Source: Budorcas taxicolor (taxonomy: Eukaryota; Chordata; Mammalia; Artiodactyla; Bovidae). Taken from it: 64,000 bases of DNA. Position 1 is the stretch's first letter. Every line of letters starts with the position of its first letter. Shown here piece after piece: positions 21,666-33,866 of this stretch. The stretch is from NCBI RefSeq assembly GCF_023091745.1, contig NC_068935.1, forward strand, positions 2,991,001 to 3,055,000, given 5' to 3'. Position numbers and translations under genes: made by a program. The notes beneath the pieces were generated by a model. The model saw only the letters and a program-made list of their open reading frames with translations. It did no database searches and was not told the origin of the DNA.

Positions 21666-23099
21666 CTAAAAGTTAATAACCTGTAAAAGTTTGCTTTTTA
21701 TATTTTGAAAATATAGGTTTTATTATTTATTATGTATCAAACAATAAATATCAATGAACACAGACTTTAATATTCTGAATGGACATAAGAAGTAAAGATC
21801 ACATTGTTGTAAAGCCTTCAAAAGGATTTAGATATTCATGGAAAGATGAGATATGATATTTGTGTATAATCAAGCCTCTAAGGTATGCTGTACAAAAGGA
21901 TAGTCTTGCTGTGATTTGAACCTGTGTTTATACGGAATGTGGCTATGAATAGCTGCTGCTAATGCTGTTAGTCTATCCTATCCATCTCTATCACTTGCAC
22001 TACGGAGTTGTATTTTTTATGGTCATTGATTTGAAAGCAATTTGCAGTCATTCATATCAATGTAAAATACTGCATATACTCATCTCACAACAAAAATATT
22101 AAACAAGAACAGGGAAAGTCAATCTACATGAATGTTGCAGTATTTATTAAGGTTATTTTCAAATTTCAGCCCACCAATATATACTTAATTAGGGAAGGCA
22201 TATATATAATAAGTGGTAAAATTAAAAATATGATCTCATAGAATATGGAACTTACAATATGTTATTAATAAATTTTTATGCTATAATCATTAGCAAACAA
22301 GTCTGCTCTTTGATAATTGCATTAGAAAAGTTGGGGAAGGCTGGAATTTTCAGAGACATTGTTCCATCACAATTCAAATAGATACATAATTCAAGGATAG
22401 AATCATTAACAGTCTTAAGTCACTTAGGATGAATTAATTAGCTAAAAAGTAAACAAACAAACAAAATGAATCCCTTTGGAAGAACAGAATATACATGAAA
22501 AATGGGAAAGTTGAAGAAGGGAAAATATGTATAGGCTTTTATGATTGAAACCTGACAGATAATGAGTTAAAAGACAAAGTACACACCAAAAGCATAAAAC
22601 AATTTGCAAAAGAGGAATTCTGTTGAAAGTATTTCAGTGCAGTGATGCTTCTTTGATCATGCCACACTCACCTCATCATCTCTAAGGGCAAGAAGATCAT
22701 CTACTAGAAAATCTAGACTGTAGATTAGACTATTTTGATTGATTGGGGTCCTGACATTTTTCCTTCCAACAGGGTTTCAAAAATTAGATGGTATGAATTG
22801 ACTGATCTCATGAGACATCAGAGCTGTTTTAATCTCACCCCACTCAGTTTACAATGGTATAAAATGCTGCAAAAATCAAGCAAGTTGTATGGAATTCATT
22901 GATAATTCTAGTATCATCATTCAAGGTAATTTCGTATATAAAAGAGAAAGGAAGAATATCCTAAAATGCCTGGAATGTTATAAAGAGTCTTTTTTCTGGA
23001 TCTTTGCACCTCCAAATCTTCTATTATTGTTAGTTTATCATATTAACATAATAATGAGAGTAGGTATCTGCTATTTAAGTAAAACTCAGCATAGTAATA
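21666..23099. other. unassigned AT-rich sequence
   Basis: About 1.4 kb without a recognised repeat or gene. An open frame at 22889-23182 lacks any family resemblance and runs into the MIR, so I treat it as chance. Confidence 0.45.
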
Positions 23100-23310
23100 T
23101 GGACAAAGAACTGGATTATGAGTCAAAATTTTTGAACACTAGCCTTGATGCTGTCATTAATTGGCTGTGTACCCTTGAGTAAGTTATTTAAAACTTGTCT
23201 ATATCTCAGGTTTGTTTTAACTTTTTTAATTCAATAAATAAAAGAAGATAAAATGTGCCTTACGTTATAGAATCAATGTATCAAATGAGATGGATATAAA
23301 AGTAATTTGT
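23100..23310 (+). mobile_element. MIR SINE
   Basis: Ordered MIR landmarks: GGATTATGAGTCA, TTGGCTGTGTACCCTTGAGT, AAGTTATTTAAAAC and a decayed AATGAGATGGATATAAAAG. Confidence 0.7.
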
Positions 23311-23440
23311 GAGAATAAAATATTGTATAGTTTCTCCCATTAATACATGCTGGATTTATGGAAAATAGAAATACATTTAAAATGTACTTCCATAGAAAAA
23401 CAAATTTTTATTAGAAACTTTTTCAATAATTAAAAAAATA

Positions 23441-23480
23441 GTATATATAGAGAGAATTTTAAAATTCTCTCTCTATATAT
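23441..23480. repeat. near-perfect AT-rich palindrome
   Basis: Centred on 23460/23461 (TTTT|AAAA), with arms ATATATAGAGAGAATTTT and its complement, which holds one extra CT. The right edge is the target duplication of the adjoining BovB. Confidence 0.85.
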
Positions 23481-24892
23481 CAGTTCAGTTCAGTTCAGTT
23501 CAGTTCAGTCGCTCAGTCGTGTCCGACTCTTTGCAACCCCATGAATCGCAGCACGCCAGGCCTCCCTGTCCATCACCATCTCTGGGAGCTCACTCAAACT
23601 CATGTCCATCGAGTCCGTGTTGCCATCCAGCCATTTCATCCTCGGTTGTCCCCTTCTCCTCCTGCCCCCCAATCCCTCCCAGCATCAGAGTCTTTTCCAA
23701 TGAGTTAACTCTTCGCATGAGGTGGCCAAAGTACTGGAGTTTCAGCTTTAGCATCATTCCTTCCAAAGAAATCCCAAGGCTGATCTCCAGAATGGACTGG
23801 TTGGATCTCCTTGCAGTCCAAGGGACTCTCAAGAGTCTTCTCCAACACCACAGTTCAAAAGCATCAATTCTTCGGTGCTCAGCCTTCTTCAGAGTCCAAC
23901 TCTCACATCCATACATGACCACAGGAAAAACCATAGCCTTGACTAGACGAACCTTAGTCGGCAAGGTAATGTCTCTGCTTTTGAATATACTATCTAGGTT
24001 GGTCATAACTTTTCTTCCAAGGAGTAAGCGTCTTTTAATTTCATGGCTGCAATCACCATCTGCAGTGATTTTGGAGCCCCTCAAAATAAAGTCTGACACT
24101 GTTTCCACTGTTTCTCCATCTATTTCCCATGGAGAGATGGGACCGGATGCCATGATCTTCATTTTCTGAATGTTGAGCTTTAAGCCAACTTTTTCATTCT
24201 CCTCCTTTACTTTCATCAAGAGGCTTTTTAGTCCCTCTTCACTAACTGTCATAAGGGTGGTGTCATCTGCATATCTGAGGTTATTGATATTTCTCCTGGC
24301 TAGTGGAGGTGATGGAATTCCAGTAGAGCTATTTCAAATCCTGAATGATGATGCTGTGAAAGTGCTGCACTCTATATGCCAGCAAATTTGGAAAACTCAG
24401 CAGTGACCACAGGACTGGAAAAGGTCAGTTTTCATTCCAATTCCAAAGAAAGGCAATGCCAAAGAATGCTCAAAATACTGCACAATTGCACTCATCTCAC
24501 ATGCTAGTAAAGTAATGCTCAAAATTCTCCAAGCCAGACTTCAGCAATATGTGAACCGTGAACTTCCTGATGTTCAAGCTGGTTTTAGAAAAGGCAGAGG
24601 AACCAGAGATCAAATTGCCAACATCTGCTGGATCATGGAAAAAGCAAGAGAGTTCCAGAAAAACATCTTTTTTTTACTTTATTGACTATGCCAAAGCCTT
24701 TGACTGTGTGGATCACAATAAACTGTGGAAAATTCTGAAAGAGATGGGAATACTAGACCACCTGACCTGCCTCCTGAGAAATCTGTATGCAGGTCAGGAA
24801 GTAACAGTTAGAACTGTACATGGAACAACAGACTTGTTCCAAATAGGAAAAGGAGTATGTCAAGGTTGTATATTGTCACCCTGCTTATTTAA
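23481..24892 (-). mobile_element. BovB LINE with 5' inversion
   Basis: 3' part 23481-24300 is minus-strand with a long (TCAGT)n-like tail. 24301-24892 is plus-strand BovB from further upstream in the element. Both are bounded by one 12-bp duplication CTCTCTATATAT (23469-23480 and 24893-24904), so this is a single insertion. Roughly 70-80 bases of element sequence around the downstream end of the inverted block are missing at the join, as expected for twin priming. Confidence 0.93.
23590..24252 (-). pseudogene. BovB C-terminal domain frame, 220 codons
   Basis: A long uninterrupted minus-strand frame covering the region after the reverse-transcriptase active site to near the C-terminus: VSDFILRGSKITADGDCSHE, the VRLVKAMVFPVVMYGCESW block and LLRVPWTARRSNQSIL. 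The inversion at 24300 removes the catalytic YADD part in this orientation, so no active enzyme is possible. Confidence 0.88.
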
Positions 24893-24914
24893 CTCTCTAT
24901 ATATGGAATTTTAG
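24558..24914 (+). pseudogene. BovB RT N-terminal fragment in inverted block
   Basis: 118-codon frame with FIDYAKAFDCVDHNKLW, the region carrying the first catalytic aspartate, up to CQGCILSPCLFN. It reads into flanking DNA and stops. Counterpart of the minus-strand C-terminal frame across the inversion point. Confidence 0.85.
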
Positions 24915-25910
24915 AATATATATAGAATTTTTGAATAACCAAACTTTTTGCCTTTGTTATTAATATAACTTGCTCATGAGTGAAGAGGAAATTTGGGCCA
25001 CTGTCAGTAAAAGTCTATCATATTTGATAAAGTCAAGTAATTTCCTCAAGGACACTAGGAAATATTTCTCAATTGAGCACCTGTGTTTTCAGAACAGATT
25101 GCATTTTCTTCCATTTTACCTAAACCACCAATATATGTAGAAGATGAATAATTCTATTTCTACAATACTCGATGCAAACACTTGATCCATGCCAAAAATT
25201 ATCACACATTATTCTCAATATAATCTGTAGGTGATTGCATAACAGTTATCATTTTCTCCTTCACAATATTAATCAACCTATGAAAGAGATCTTTTAATCA
25301 AAGATAATCAAGAAAAAATTAGATACAGCATAATAGAATTATCCTTCCATATTCCCAGCTATACAATAATGTTCTAAAATACAATATCTTTGAATCTTAA
25401 TATGAGCCATTAGAAACATAGCTTTATCTATGATTTCAATAGGTTACACTTCAATCTAAGGATATAAAATTCCAGGTCTGAGGTTGTTGAGTTTGTTTTA
25501 TTTTTTTTATTTTTATTTTTTATATATATTCTTTTTTAAAAAATAATTTTTTTTTGTTTTTACAGTGAAATAAAGCACATATCATTTTTGGAGTTGCAAA
25601 TGTTCAGAGAATGAATATCTACCTGAAACCATGCCTTAAACTTGTGGAGTGTAAGAATGTGAAGAGAAATGCCAGAATTCTATTTTGCTCTTTCCTAGAG
25701 ATACTGAGGCCCTCTAAGAGGTGCTATACTGCTATAAACAGAACATAGTGAGTGGAGTACTTAAGTCTGGGTCAGAAGATAAGTTTTAATGCAACCATAA
25801 AGCAGATGACATTATACTTATTATCTAATCTGTTTAATGGGAAAAAGTCACACTGTCTTTCTTTACTCTAAAGCTTATATTCCTAGAAGTCTCTGAGGAA
25901 CTAGCATGTG
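24905..25910. other. unassigned AT-rich sequence
   Basis: About 1 kb without a recognised feature; very T-rich between 25500 and 25565. Confidence 0.45.
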
Positions 25911-26215
25911 GCTTCCCTGATAACTCAGTTGGTAAAGAATCTGCCTGCAGGGCAGGAGACCCCCGTTCAATTCCTGGGTCAGGAAGATCCCCTGGAGAAG
26001 GGATAGTCTACCCACTCCAGTATTCTTGGGCTTCCCTTGTGGCTCAGCTAATCAAGAATCCTTCTGCAATGTGGGTGATCTGGGTGGGATCCATGGGTTG
26101 GGAAGAACGCCTGGAGAAGGGACCTGGCTATCCACTCCAGTATTCTGGCCTGGAGAATTCCATGGACTATATAGCCCATGGGGTCACAAAAAGTTGGACA
26201 TCACTGAGAGACCAT
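25911..26215 (+). mobile_element. Bov-tA-type SINE, dimeric head
   Basis: Two tRNA-like heads in tandem: GGCTTCCCTGATAACTCAG at 25912 and GGGCTTCCCTTGTGGCTCAG at 26028, each followed by a CCACTCCAGTATTCT motif, then one body and tail ending near 26212. The left monomer is cut just after the CCAGTATTC motif. Confidence 0.88.
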
Positions 26216-26509
26216 ATGTCTGAGATATTTTTAAATAATCTCATCAAGGATATCCATGTTTTTAATGTTCATTGATAGAATTTGAGTTAAAATGCAACTG
26301 GTAACCATCAGGGCTTACTGATGAATATCAGCAAATAGAACCATAAGTGGAAGGAAGGAAAGGTCAATTTAAACATTATTTCTAGGAGACCCGTATCCAG
26401 AAGAATACACTCAGTCATGGCTATTTGTAGAAGGAGCCACATGTCGCCAAAGGTAACAATACTAAAAAAATCCCTGTTCTATTGGTGTTTGGGTTACAAG
26501 CTATATTTA
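26216..26509. other. unassigned sequence
   Basis: No recognised repeat or gene. Confidence 0.4.
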
Positions 26510-26525
26510 TCTCCCTGTCTTGTGC

Positions 26526-26796
26526 TGCTGCTGCTGCCGCTAAGTCACTTCAGTCGTGTCTGACTCTGTGCGACCCCATAGACGGCAGCCCACCAGCCTC
26601 CCCCGTCCCTGGGATTCTCCAGGCAAGAACGATGGAGTGGGTTGCCATTTCCTTCTCCAACGCATGAAAGTGAAAAGTGAAAGTGAAGTCCGTCAGTCAT
26701 GTCTGACTCTTCGTGACCCCATGGACTGCAGCCTACCAGGCTCCTCCATCCATGGTATTTTCCGGGCAAGAGTACTGGAGTGGGGTGCCATTGCCC
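26526..26796 (-). mobile_element. Bov-A2 SINE with 16-bp target duplication
   Basis: (GCT)n start, two Bov-A monomers in reverse complement. TCTCCCTGTCTTGTGC flanks it at 26510-26525 and 26797-26812. Confidence 0.95.
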
Positions 26797-26812
26797 TCTC
26801 CCTGTCTTGTGC

Positions 26813-27716
26813 AACCACCAGTAATTAGTGGTATAAATCCAAGTTAATATTATATGATAAATTAAAATAATGTATACAAGTAACTTTAGTGACATGGTAA
26901 AAAAAAAAAAAAACTATACCATATATTATTAACAGAAAAACCTAGAAGCAAAACTAAATGTTTACTGTTATGTAATCTCAATTATATCAAATGGGTTTGT
27001 AGACAGATAGATAGATGTGCTAAACTATTGCAATTAATTGTTTTGAATGATGATATTACAGACAACTTTTGTTTTCATTATACTTTTCTCTATTTAATAC
27101 ATTTTTCACAATGAATATGTATTACTTTTATAATCACAAAAGAGTATTTTTTTTTTAAAGCAAGCTGAAAACTTTTCAACCAAACACTTCCAACTTCTGA
27201 ATTGAAATCTGGACATGCCTTCAGTAGTAAGAGTAAGGCAGAAGGATCTTAGAATCTAGCACAAAGCCTATGAGAAACAGTAGTTGGGGGTGAGGAAATG
27301 GTAGCTTAGAGAATTTTTTTCTTGTCTGTAGATAGAAACATAGAGAAGAGACAGAATAGAGTTTTTAAGTGTGCCTTATACATCTGCATCTTTGTCAGAG
27401 GCAGATTATCCCCTGTTGTGCCATCATTTTGGGAAGGAGAAAGAGCAACACCAGTCAAGCACTCACAGGAGTCAGAGAGGTTACATAAAGGCAATAAAGA
27501 AAATGAATTGGATCTGCAAGCAGATAACCAGAATATTCTGGTACAACAGTTAGGCAAATGGGCATCCCAACCTTTCTTTAAAACCTTTCATTTTTATACC
27601 AAAGGTTAGGTAATTACAACCAACACAGAGAGCTCTTCTAAAATAAGAACATCGGGACAGAGAATCAGAAAGTTCACAGAGTGAGGAACGGAGGAAAGGA
27701 AACCAAGCATGTTATC
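26813..27716. other. unassigned sequence
   Basis: No family recognised. Contains an A16-type run at about 26899 and open frames at 27306-27609 on both strands, with no homology that I can see. The stretch near 27090-27150 (ACAATGAATATGTATTACTT) is a text seen in old interspersed repeats, but I cannot name the family. Confidence 0.4.
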
Positions 27717-28586
27717 AGTTCAGTTCAGTTCAGTTCAGTCACTCAGTCGTGTCCGACTCTTTGTGACCCCATGAATCGCAGCACACCAGGCCTCCCTGTC
27801 CATCACCAACTCCCGGAGTTCATTCAGACACGTCCATCGAGTCAGTGATGCCATCCAGCCATCTCATCCTCGGTGGTCCCCTTCTCCTCCTGCCCACCCA
27901 TCCCTCCCACCACCAAAGTCTTTTCCAATGAGTCAATTCTTCACATAAGCTGGCCAAAGTACTGGAGCTTCAGCTTTAGCATCATTCCTTCCAAAGAAAT
28001 CCCAGGGCTGATCTCCTTCAGAATGGATTGGTTAGATATCCTTGCAGTCCAAGGGACTCTCAAGAGTCTTCTCCAACACCACAGTTCAAAAGCATCAATT
28101 CTTCGGCTCAGCTTTCTTCACAGCCCAACTCTCACATCCATACGTGACTACTGGAAAAATCATAGCCTTGACTAGACGGACCTTAGTCAGCAAAGTAACG
28201 TCTCTGCTTTTGAATATGCTATCTAGGTTGGTCATAACTTTTCTTCCAAAGAGGAAGCGTCTTTTAATTTCATAGCTGCAGTCACCATCTGCAGTGATTT
28301 TGGAGCCCCCCAAAAATAAAGTCTGACACTGTTTCCCCTGTCTCCCCATCTATTTCCCACGAAGTGATGGGACCGGAAGCCATGATCTTCATTTTCTGAA
28401 TCTTAAGCTTTAAGCCAATTTTTTCACTCTCCTCTTTCACTTTCATCAAGAGGCTTTTTAGTTCCTCTTCAGTCTCTGCCATAAGGGTGGTGTTATCTGC
28501 ATATCTGAGATTATTGATATTCCTCCCAGCCATCTGGATTCCAGCTTGTGTTTCTTCCAGTCCAGTGTTTCTCATGATGTACTCTT
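27717..28586 (-). mobile_element. BovB LINE, 5'-truncated
   Basis: From the (CAGTT)n-like tail to the region just upstream of the active site. Frame 28575-28282 contains RYADNTTLM, in which the second catalytic aspartate of YADD is replaced by asparagine; frame 28349-28095 is the C-terminal part after a frameshift in an A/C-rich run near 28310. Confidence 0.93.
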
Positions 28587-29600
28587 GTAGCCCATATTAT
28601 AGCAATAAGTGCTCTCTCTAAAATATCTGCTCTGAGGTATGTTCCTGGCATTCCCCTTTCCTATATCCATGGGGTAGGATTTCTGAGACATATAAAAAAA
28701 TGAAAATATACTAGAAAAAATGGAATTGATATGTCAGAGATTTTAATAACATAAAACAAGTTATAATGAATATTACAGTAAAAGTAATCCAGAATATTAT
28801 AAAATGAAGACAAATCCACCCACACAAAACAAACGAGTTACATTATATGAAAAAACTTATATTGGAAATAATTTAGTAGAAGAGTTGAAGAGCAGAATGG
28901 ATGCAGCCAGTAAAAATAATAATAATTAAAAAAAGAAATAATGAGTTACAAGGGAGAGAAACTCTTCCTGATATCATTAGGAAGAGATGGAAAATATAAA
29001 AGTTTAAAGATATTGTAGATAGAAGTATTCATTGCCATAGTAGTGATTGTAAAGGAGATAAATAAATAATTTAACTGAATAAGACCAAACATTTCCATGA
29101 ATTAAAGAAGCAGAGATGTGAAATCTCAGATTAAAATTGCATTTAGAATGCAAAGAGTAGACATTAAAATTTCACTTAATGCTTAAATATACAGATAAAT
29201 TGAAGATATGAAAGAGAAAATCTCTAAAAGCTTCCAGATATTTAAATCAAATCATTTATTGATGACCAAACAAGCAGGAAGATATATATTTTATACAGCT
29301 ACATATAAACTATATATGCCTATTTCAAAACTACACAAAATTTCATTGATATATATATAAACACATGATATTAAGTGTCTATGGGAGGGCAATGGAAGTG
29401 AGATTTTGAAAGGAGGCTGGAGGGAAAGAGATATTTGCAAATAAAAGAATATAGAATGAATGTTGTAGAAAGAAACAATTGGAGCTATTAAGCTATTAAT
29501 ATACACAAAAACAACAGAGATATTATGGCAAACTCTCAGTATTTACAAAAAAATTTAGAGATATGAGAATAATAATCACTGTGATACCATGGAGAAAATT
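28587..29600. other. unassigned A-rich sequence
   Basis: About 1 kb, strongly A-rich on the plus strand between 28680 and 29250. It may be a decayed LINE, but no landmark is clear. Confidence 0.4.
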
Positions 29601-30436
29601 CAGAATTTTCCACAGTTTAGTATGATCCACACAGTCAAAGGCTAATATGTAATTAAATCTCAGTGTGGATTACAATAAACTGTGGAAAATTCTGAAAGAG
29701 ATGGGAATACCAGACCACCTGAACTGCCTCTTGAGAAATCTGTATGCAGGTCGGGAAGCAACAGTTAGAGCTGGACATGGAACAACAGACTGGTTCCAAA
29801 TAGGAAAAGGAGTACATCAAGGCTGTATATTGTCACCCTGCTTATTTAACTTATATGCAGAGTACATCATGAGAAACGGTGGACTGGAAGAAACACAAGC
29901 TGGAATCAAGATTGCCGGGAGAAATATCAATAACCTCAGGTATGCAGATGACACCACCCTTATGGCAGAAAGTGAAGAGGAACTAAAAAGCTTCTTGATG
30001 CAAGTGAAAGAGGAGAGCAAAAAAGTTGGCCTAAAACTCAACATTCAGAAAACAAAGATCATGGCATCTGGTCCCATCACTTCATGGGAAATCGATGGGG
30101 AAACAGTGGAAACTGTGTCAGACTTTATTTTTCTGTGCTCCAGAATCACTGCAGATGATGACTGCAGCCATGAAATTAAAAGACACTTACTCCTTGGAAG
30201 AAAAGTTATGACCAACCTAGATAGTATATTCAAAAGCAGAGACATTACTTTGCCGACTAAGGTCCGTCTAGTCAAGGCTATGGTTTTTCCAGTAGTCAGT
30301 AGATGGCATCACCGACTCAATGGACATGAGTTTGAGCAAGCTCTGGGAGATGGTGAAGGACAGGGAATCTTGGTGTGCTGCAGTCCATGGGGTTGCAAAG
30401 TGTGAGACATGACTGAGCAACTGAACTGAACTGAAG
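29601..30436 (+). mobile_element. BovB LINE with snap-back 5' end and internal deletion
   Basis: 29601-29643 is minus-strand BovB; after 19-20 bases the same element sequence starts in plus orientation at 29661 and runs to the ACTGAACTGA end at 30436. The first 33 bases of the plus part pair with the minus part. A deletion of about 290 bases joins CAGTAGTCA to GATGGCATCACC at about 30299. Confidence 0.9.
29665..30405 (+). pseudogene. BovB RT frame with in-frame deletion, 246 codons
   Basis: Continuous reading frame from the palm region (MDYNKLWKILKEMGIPDHL) through an intact YADDTTLM active site to the C-terminal block VRLVKAMVFPVV, then across the internal deletion into the last part of the element. 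It lacks the endonuclease and the fingers, including the first catalytic aspartate in the FIDYAKAF motif, so it cannot be autonomous. The start Met is simply the first in the frame. Confidence 0.85.
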
Positions 30437-30494
30437 GAATTTTTATTTCCTTAAGTCTATAACCTGTCTTGCATATTTTTACATGGAAGGGTGA

Positions 30495-30650
30495 GTACTT
30501 AGCACTTGCCAGGCACCATGCTGAAATCATTATGTTACCTCATTCAGTTTTTGGGAGCGGGTAGTTTTTTCTTCATATTACACTGATCAGAAAAGTAAGG
30601 AGTTGTAAGGCAAAGTAATTTGATCAAAGTCACCTGGTACTTAGGAATAA
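30495..30650 (-). mobile_element. MIR SINE
   Basis: Reverse-complement MIR landmarks: AGCACTTGCCAGGCACCATGC near 30501, TTACCTCATTCAG near 30535, CAAAGTCACCTGGTACTTAGG near 30626. Confidence 0.75.
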
Positions 30651-32376
30651 GTTTTTTGCATAGTAGAGAAGACATGAGCTAGCCCATTTATCTCTTGGTA
30701 CTCATTTCCCACATTTCCTCCTAACTGAATTCAACCACATTTTTTAGTCTTCTCAATACTCAGTGCTTTCTTTTGCCTTGACTATTAGCATTTTAAATTA
30801 CATATGAATGCATAGCTCCTGATAGCCATTCCCAAAACTCTTTACTCTACATGTTTAATTTTACAAGCAATTATTTTGAGTATTCCCTGACCCTTCTCAA
30901 TGGAAGATTAATAATTCTATGTGGACTTATTGTATACTTACATAGTCCCTACTAAACACATATCACAATATGTTATGGATACTGTGCTGAACTGCCTGCC
31001 AGCTCTCCTTCATACATGAGGTGTTCATTACTCCAACTGCTTTAGAATATTGATAGCTGATGGTTCTAAGCAGAGTCATTCTTCCAGAATTACCATTCAA
31101 CAAAGAAACAGCTCTTAATTTAAGGCCATACTCCCTCCTCTGAAGTAGGTCATATCCAATGATTGTTAAATGCAGGTATACAAAGGTCCAGGGCCCTTGA
31201 CTCAGGATAATACAACTTTGAAAATCATATCAGCCCTAGAATATTTGGAAGAACCTTCTGAGACCTTTGTTAACACTTCATCTCATCTCTTTCTAATCTT
31301 ACTGCCTTATTTCCCATCACAAATGTTGATCTTGAGAACATTTCTCCCCCCAAAATTATGGTATACCTATTGACACCTCAGGCTGTCTTCTAAAGGACAC
31401 AGTCTAAAGCTCCTATTTTTTTTTTTACTTCTTGGTTGTCTACCTCAATAAATTTCAAATCCCATGAAGACAAAAGATATGTTTATCTTTCTCTTCACTC
31501 TCCAGAGTAGAGAGGCCATTCAATGCCAAGTGAAAATGTACTCACCAAATGAATGAATAAGAAAAAAATGGAATCCAAACTTGTATCTGGCTGACTCAAA
31601 AGTCTAAGCTTCTTCAATTATGGAATATAATACTGCTTTCTTAGGGGACTCAAACACAAAATAGGAGGGAAAAGATACACTTCTGTCAAGATTAATTAGC
31701 CTCATGTTATGCCAATCGAAAAATCCTCAAGAGAAGACAATAGCCTTTTAGAAAACATGCAGCATATCATTGTTTAAGCAAAGCCAGTCTGTATATAAGT
31801 AAAACATATAATTTCTCACCTAATTAAGCCAACTAGTCAAATCATACACCATAAAAACTTATTGTGCATTAATCATTGCTTTAATTAAAACAAAGAACTC
31901 AATTCTACCTCCAGGTATATTAGAGTATGCAAATTTCTTTCTTCTTCTAACCTAAGTTCTACTATATGACTTGAACTGATGGGAATATTTGCCTAATGTG
32001 AACCTATAAAACACTAAGCATAGTAAATATCATAATTTCACACCTATAACACATTTCACTATGAATTCCCAAACAGATTTCAAAATAATTCATAACTGAT
32101 TAGGATAATAGAGCAATGCACTTCATAATGGATTATCAAAAGCCTGAAGCTAAATTTCAGAGGGAACTTAATTTTTAAAACTCTATTTTATTATGAGGAC
32201 AAACTTAAGATAACTACATTAAAAGATGCAAGAGTCATCATTTTTCAAATGTTCATATTTATAGAAATGCAAATTAAATTCAATTGTCATATCCTGCTAA
32301 CCTAATTTTTAAATACAAATTTCACGGAGATTCTGAAATCCAACATTTTGGTGTATAATACATACCTATATACATT
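30651..32376. other. mostly unassigned sequence
   Basis: About 1.7 kb. The stretch 31445-31560 (AAATCCCATGAAGACAAAAG ... ACCAAATGAATGAATAA) resembles the 3' tail of an L2/MIR3-type repeat. The rest shows no family, and no convincing reading frame. Confidence 0.4.
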
Positions 32377-32881
32377 CAGTTCATTTTATTTCAATCACTC
32401 AGTCGTGTCTGACTCTTTGCAACCCCATGGATTGCAGCATGCCAGGCATCCCTGTCCACCACCCACTCCCGGGGTTTGCTCCAACTCATGTCCATCAAGT
32501 CAGTGATGCCATCCAACCATCTCATCCTCTGTTGACCCTTTCTCTTCCTGCCTTCAATCTTTCCCAGCATCAGAGTCTTTTTCAGTTAGTCAGAATTTCA
32601 CATCAGATGGCCAAAATATTGGAGCTTCTACTTCAGCATCTGTCCTTCTAATGAATATTCAGGACTCATTTCCTTTAGGATGGACTGGTTTGATCTCCTT
32701 GCAGTCCGAGGGACTCTTAAGAGTCTTCTCCAACACCACAGTTGAAAAGCATCAATTCTTTGCCATTCAGCTTACTTTATGGTGCAACTCTCATATCCAT
32801 ATGTGACTACTGGAAAAAAAAACATAGCTTTGACTAGATGGACATTTGTAGGCAAAGTGATGTATCTGCTTTTTACTTTTT

Positions 32882-33866
32882 TTCTTTTTAAATTCATTTA
32901 TTTATTTTTAGTTGAAGGATAATAGCTTTACAGAATTTGTTGTTTTCTGTCAAACTTCAACATGAATCAGCCATAGGTATACACATATCCCCTTCCTTTT
33001 GAACCTCCCTTCCATCTCCCTCACCATCCCACCCCTCTAGGTTGATGCAGAGCCCCTGTTTGAGTTTCCTGAATCACACAGCAAATTCCCACTGGATATC
33101 TATTTTACATATGGTAATCTGAGGTTACGTGTTACTCTCTCCATACATCTCCTCCCCTCTCCCCATGTTTATAAGTCTATTCTCTGTCTGTTTCTCTACT
33201 GTTGCCCTGTAAATAAATTATTCAGTACCATTTTTCTAGATTCCATATATATGTCTTAGAATACAATACTTATCTTTCTCTTTCTGACTTACTTCATCTG
33301 TATAATAGGCTCTAGTTTCACCCACCTCATTAGAACTGACTCAAATGCATACCTTTTTATGACTAATATTCCATTATGTAATGTACCAAACTTCTTTATC
33401 CATTCATCTTTTGATAGACATCTAAGTTGCTTCCATGTCCTAGCTATTGTAAATAGTGATGCAGTGAACAATGGGAATAGCAGAAAAAAAAGCAACCCAA
33501 TCAAAAAGTGGGGAAAAGACCAAAATAGACATTTCTCCAAAGAAGACATACAGATGGCTAGCGAACACATGAAAAGACGCTCAACGTCCCTCATTATTAC
33601 AGAAATGCAAATCAAAACTGTATTGAGATATCACCTCACACCAGAATGTCTACAAACGATAAATGTTGGAGAGGGTATGGAGAAAAGGGAATGCTCTTTC
33701 ACTGTTGTTGGGAAAGTAAATTGATACAGCCACTATGGAAGATGGTATGGAGGTTCCTTAAAAACTAGTAGTAAAACCAACATATGACCCAGCAATCTCA
33801 CTCCTAGGCATATACTCTGAGGAAAGCAAAATTGAGAAAGACACAAGTATCCCATTGTTCCTTGTA
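32882..33866 (-). mobile_element. L1 with 5' inversion, inside BovB
   Basis: 32882-33475 is the reverse complement of the L1 3' end (T-rich tail, TTGAAGGATAATAGC, GTGAACAATGGG). 33476-33866 is plus-strand L1 ORF2 from immediately upstream (CATTTCTCCAAAGAAGACAT onward). A 10-bp duplication TTTACTTTTT flanks the whole at 32872-32881 and 33867-33876. This is the twin-priming layout. Confidence 0.93.
33476..33724 (+). pseudogene. L1 ORF2 C-terminal fragment in inverted block
   Basis: The frame 33359-33724 contains NPIKKWGKDQNRHFSKEDIQ and MASEHMKRRSTSLIITEMQI, the L1 ORF2 C-terminal region, preceded in frame by antisense L1 text from the other half. A chimeric, non-functional frame. Confidence 0.85.

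Noticed and set aside
22889..23182. 97-codon open frame
   Set aside because: AT-rich chance frame that runs into a MIR; no recognisable domain.
23481..23510. Regular short repeat (CAGTT)n resembling an array
   Set aside because: It is the normal simple-sequence 3' terminus of BovB and occurs at most BovB ends here; no spacer structure, so not CRISPR-like.
27306..27609. Opposed open frames of 83 and 95 codons in unannotated sequence
   Set aside because: Overlap each other on both strands, contain no known motif and have no splice or promoter context; coding cannot be supported.
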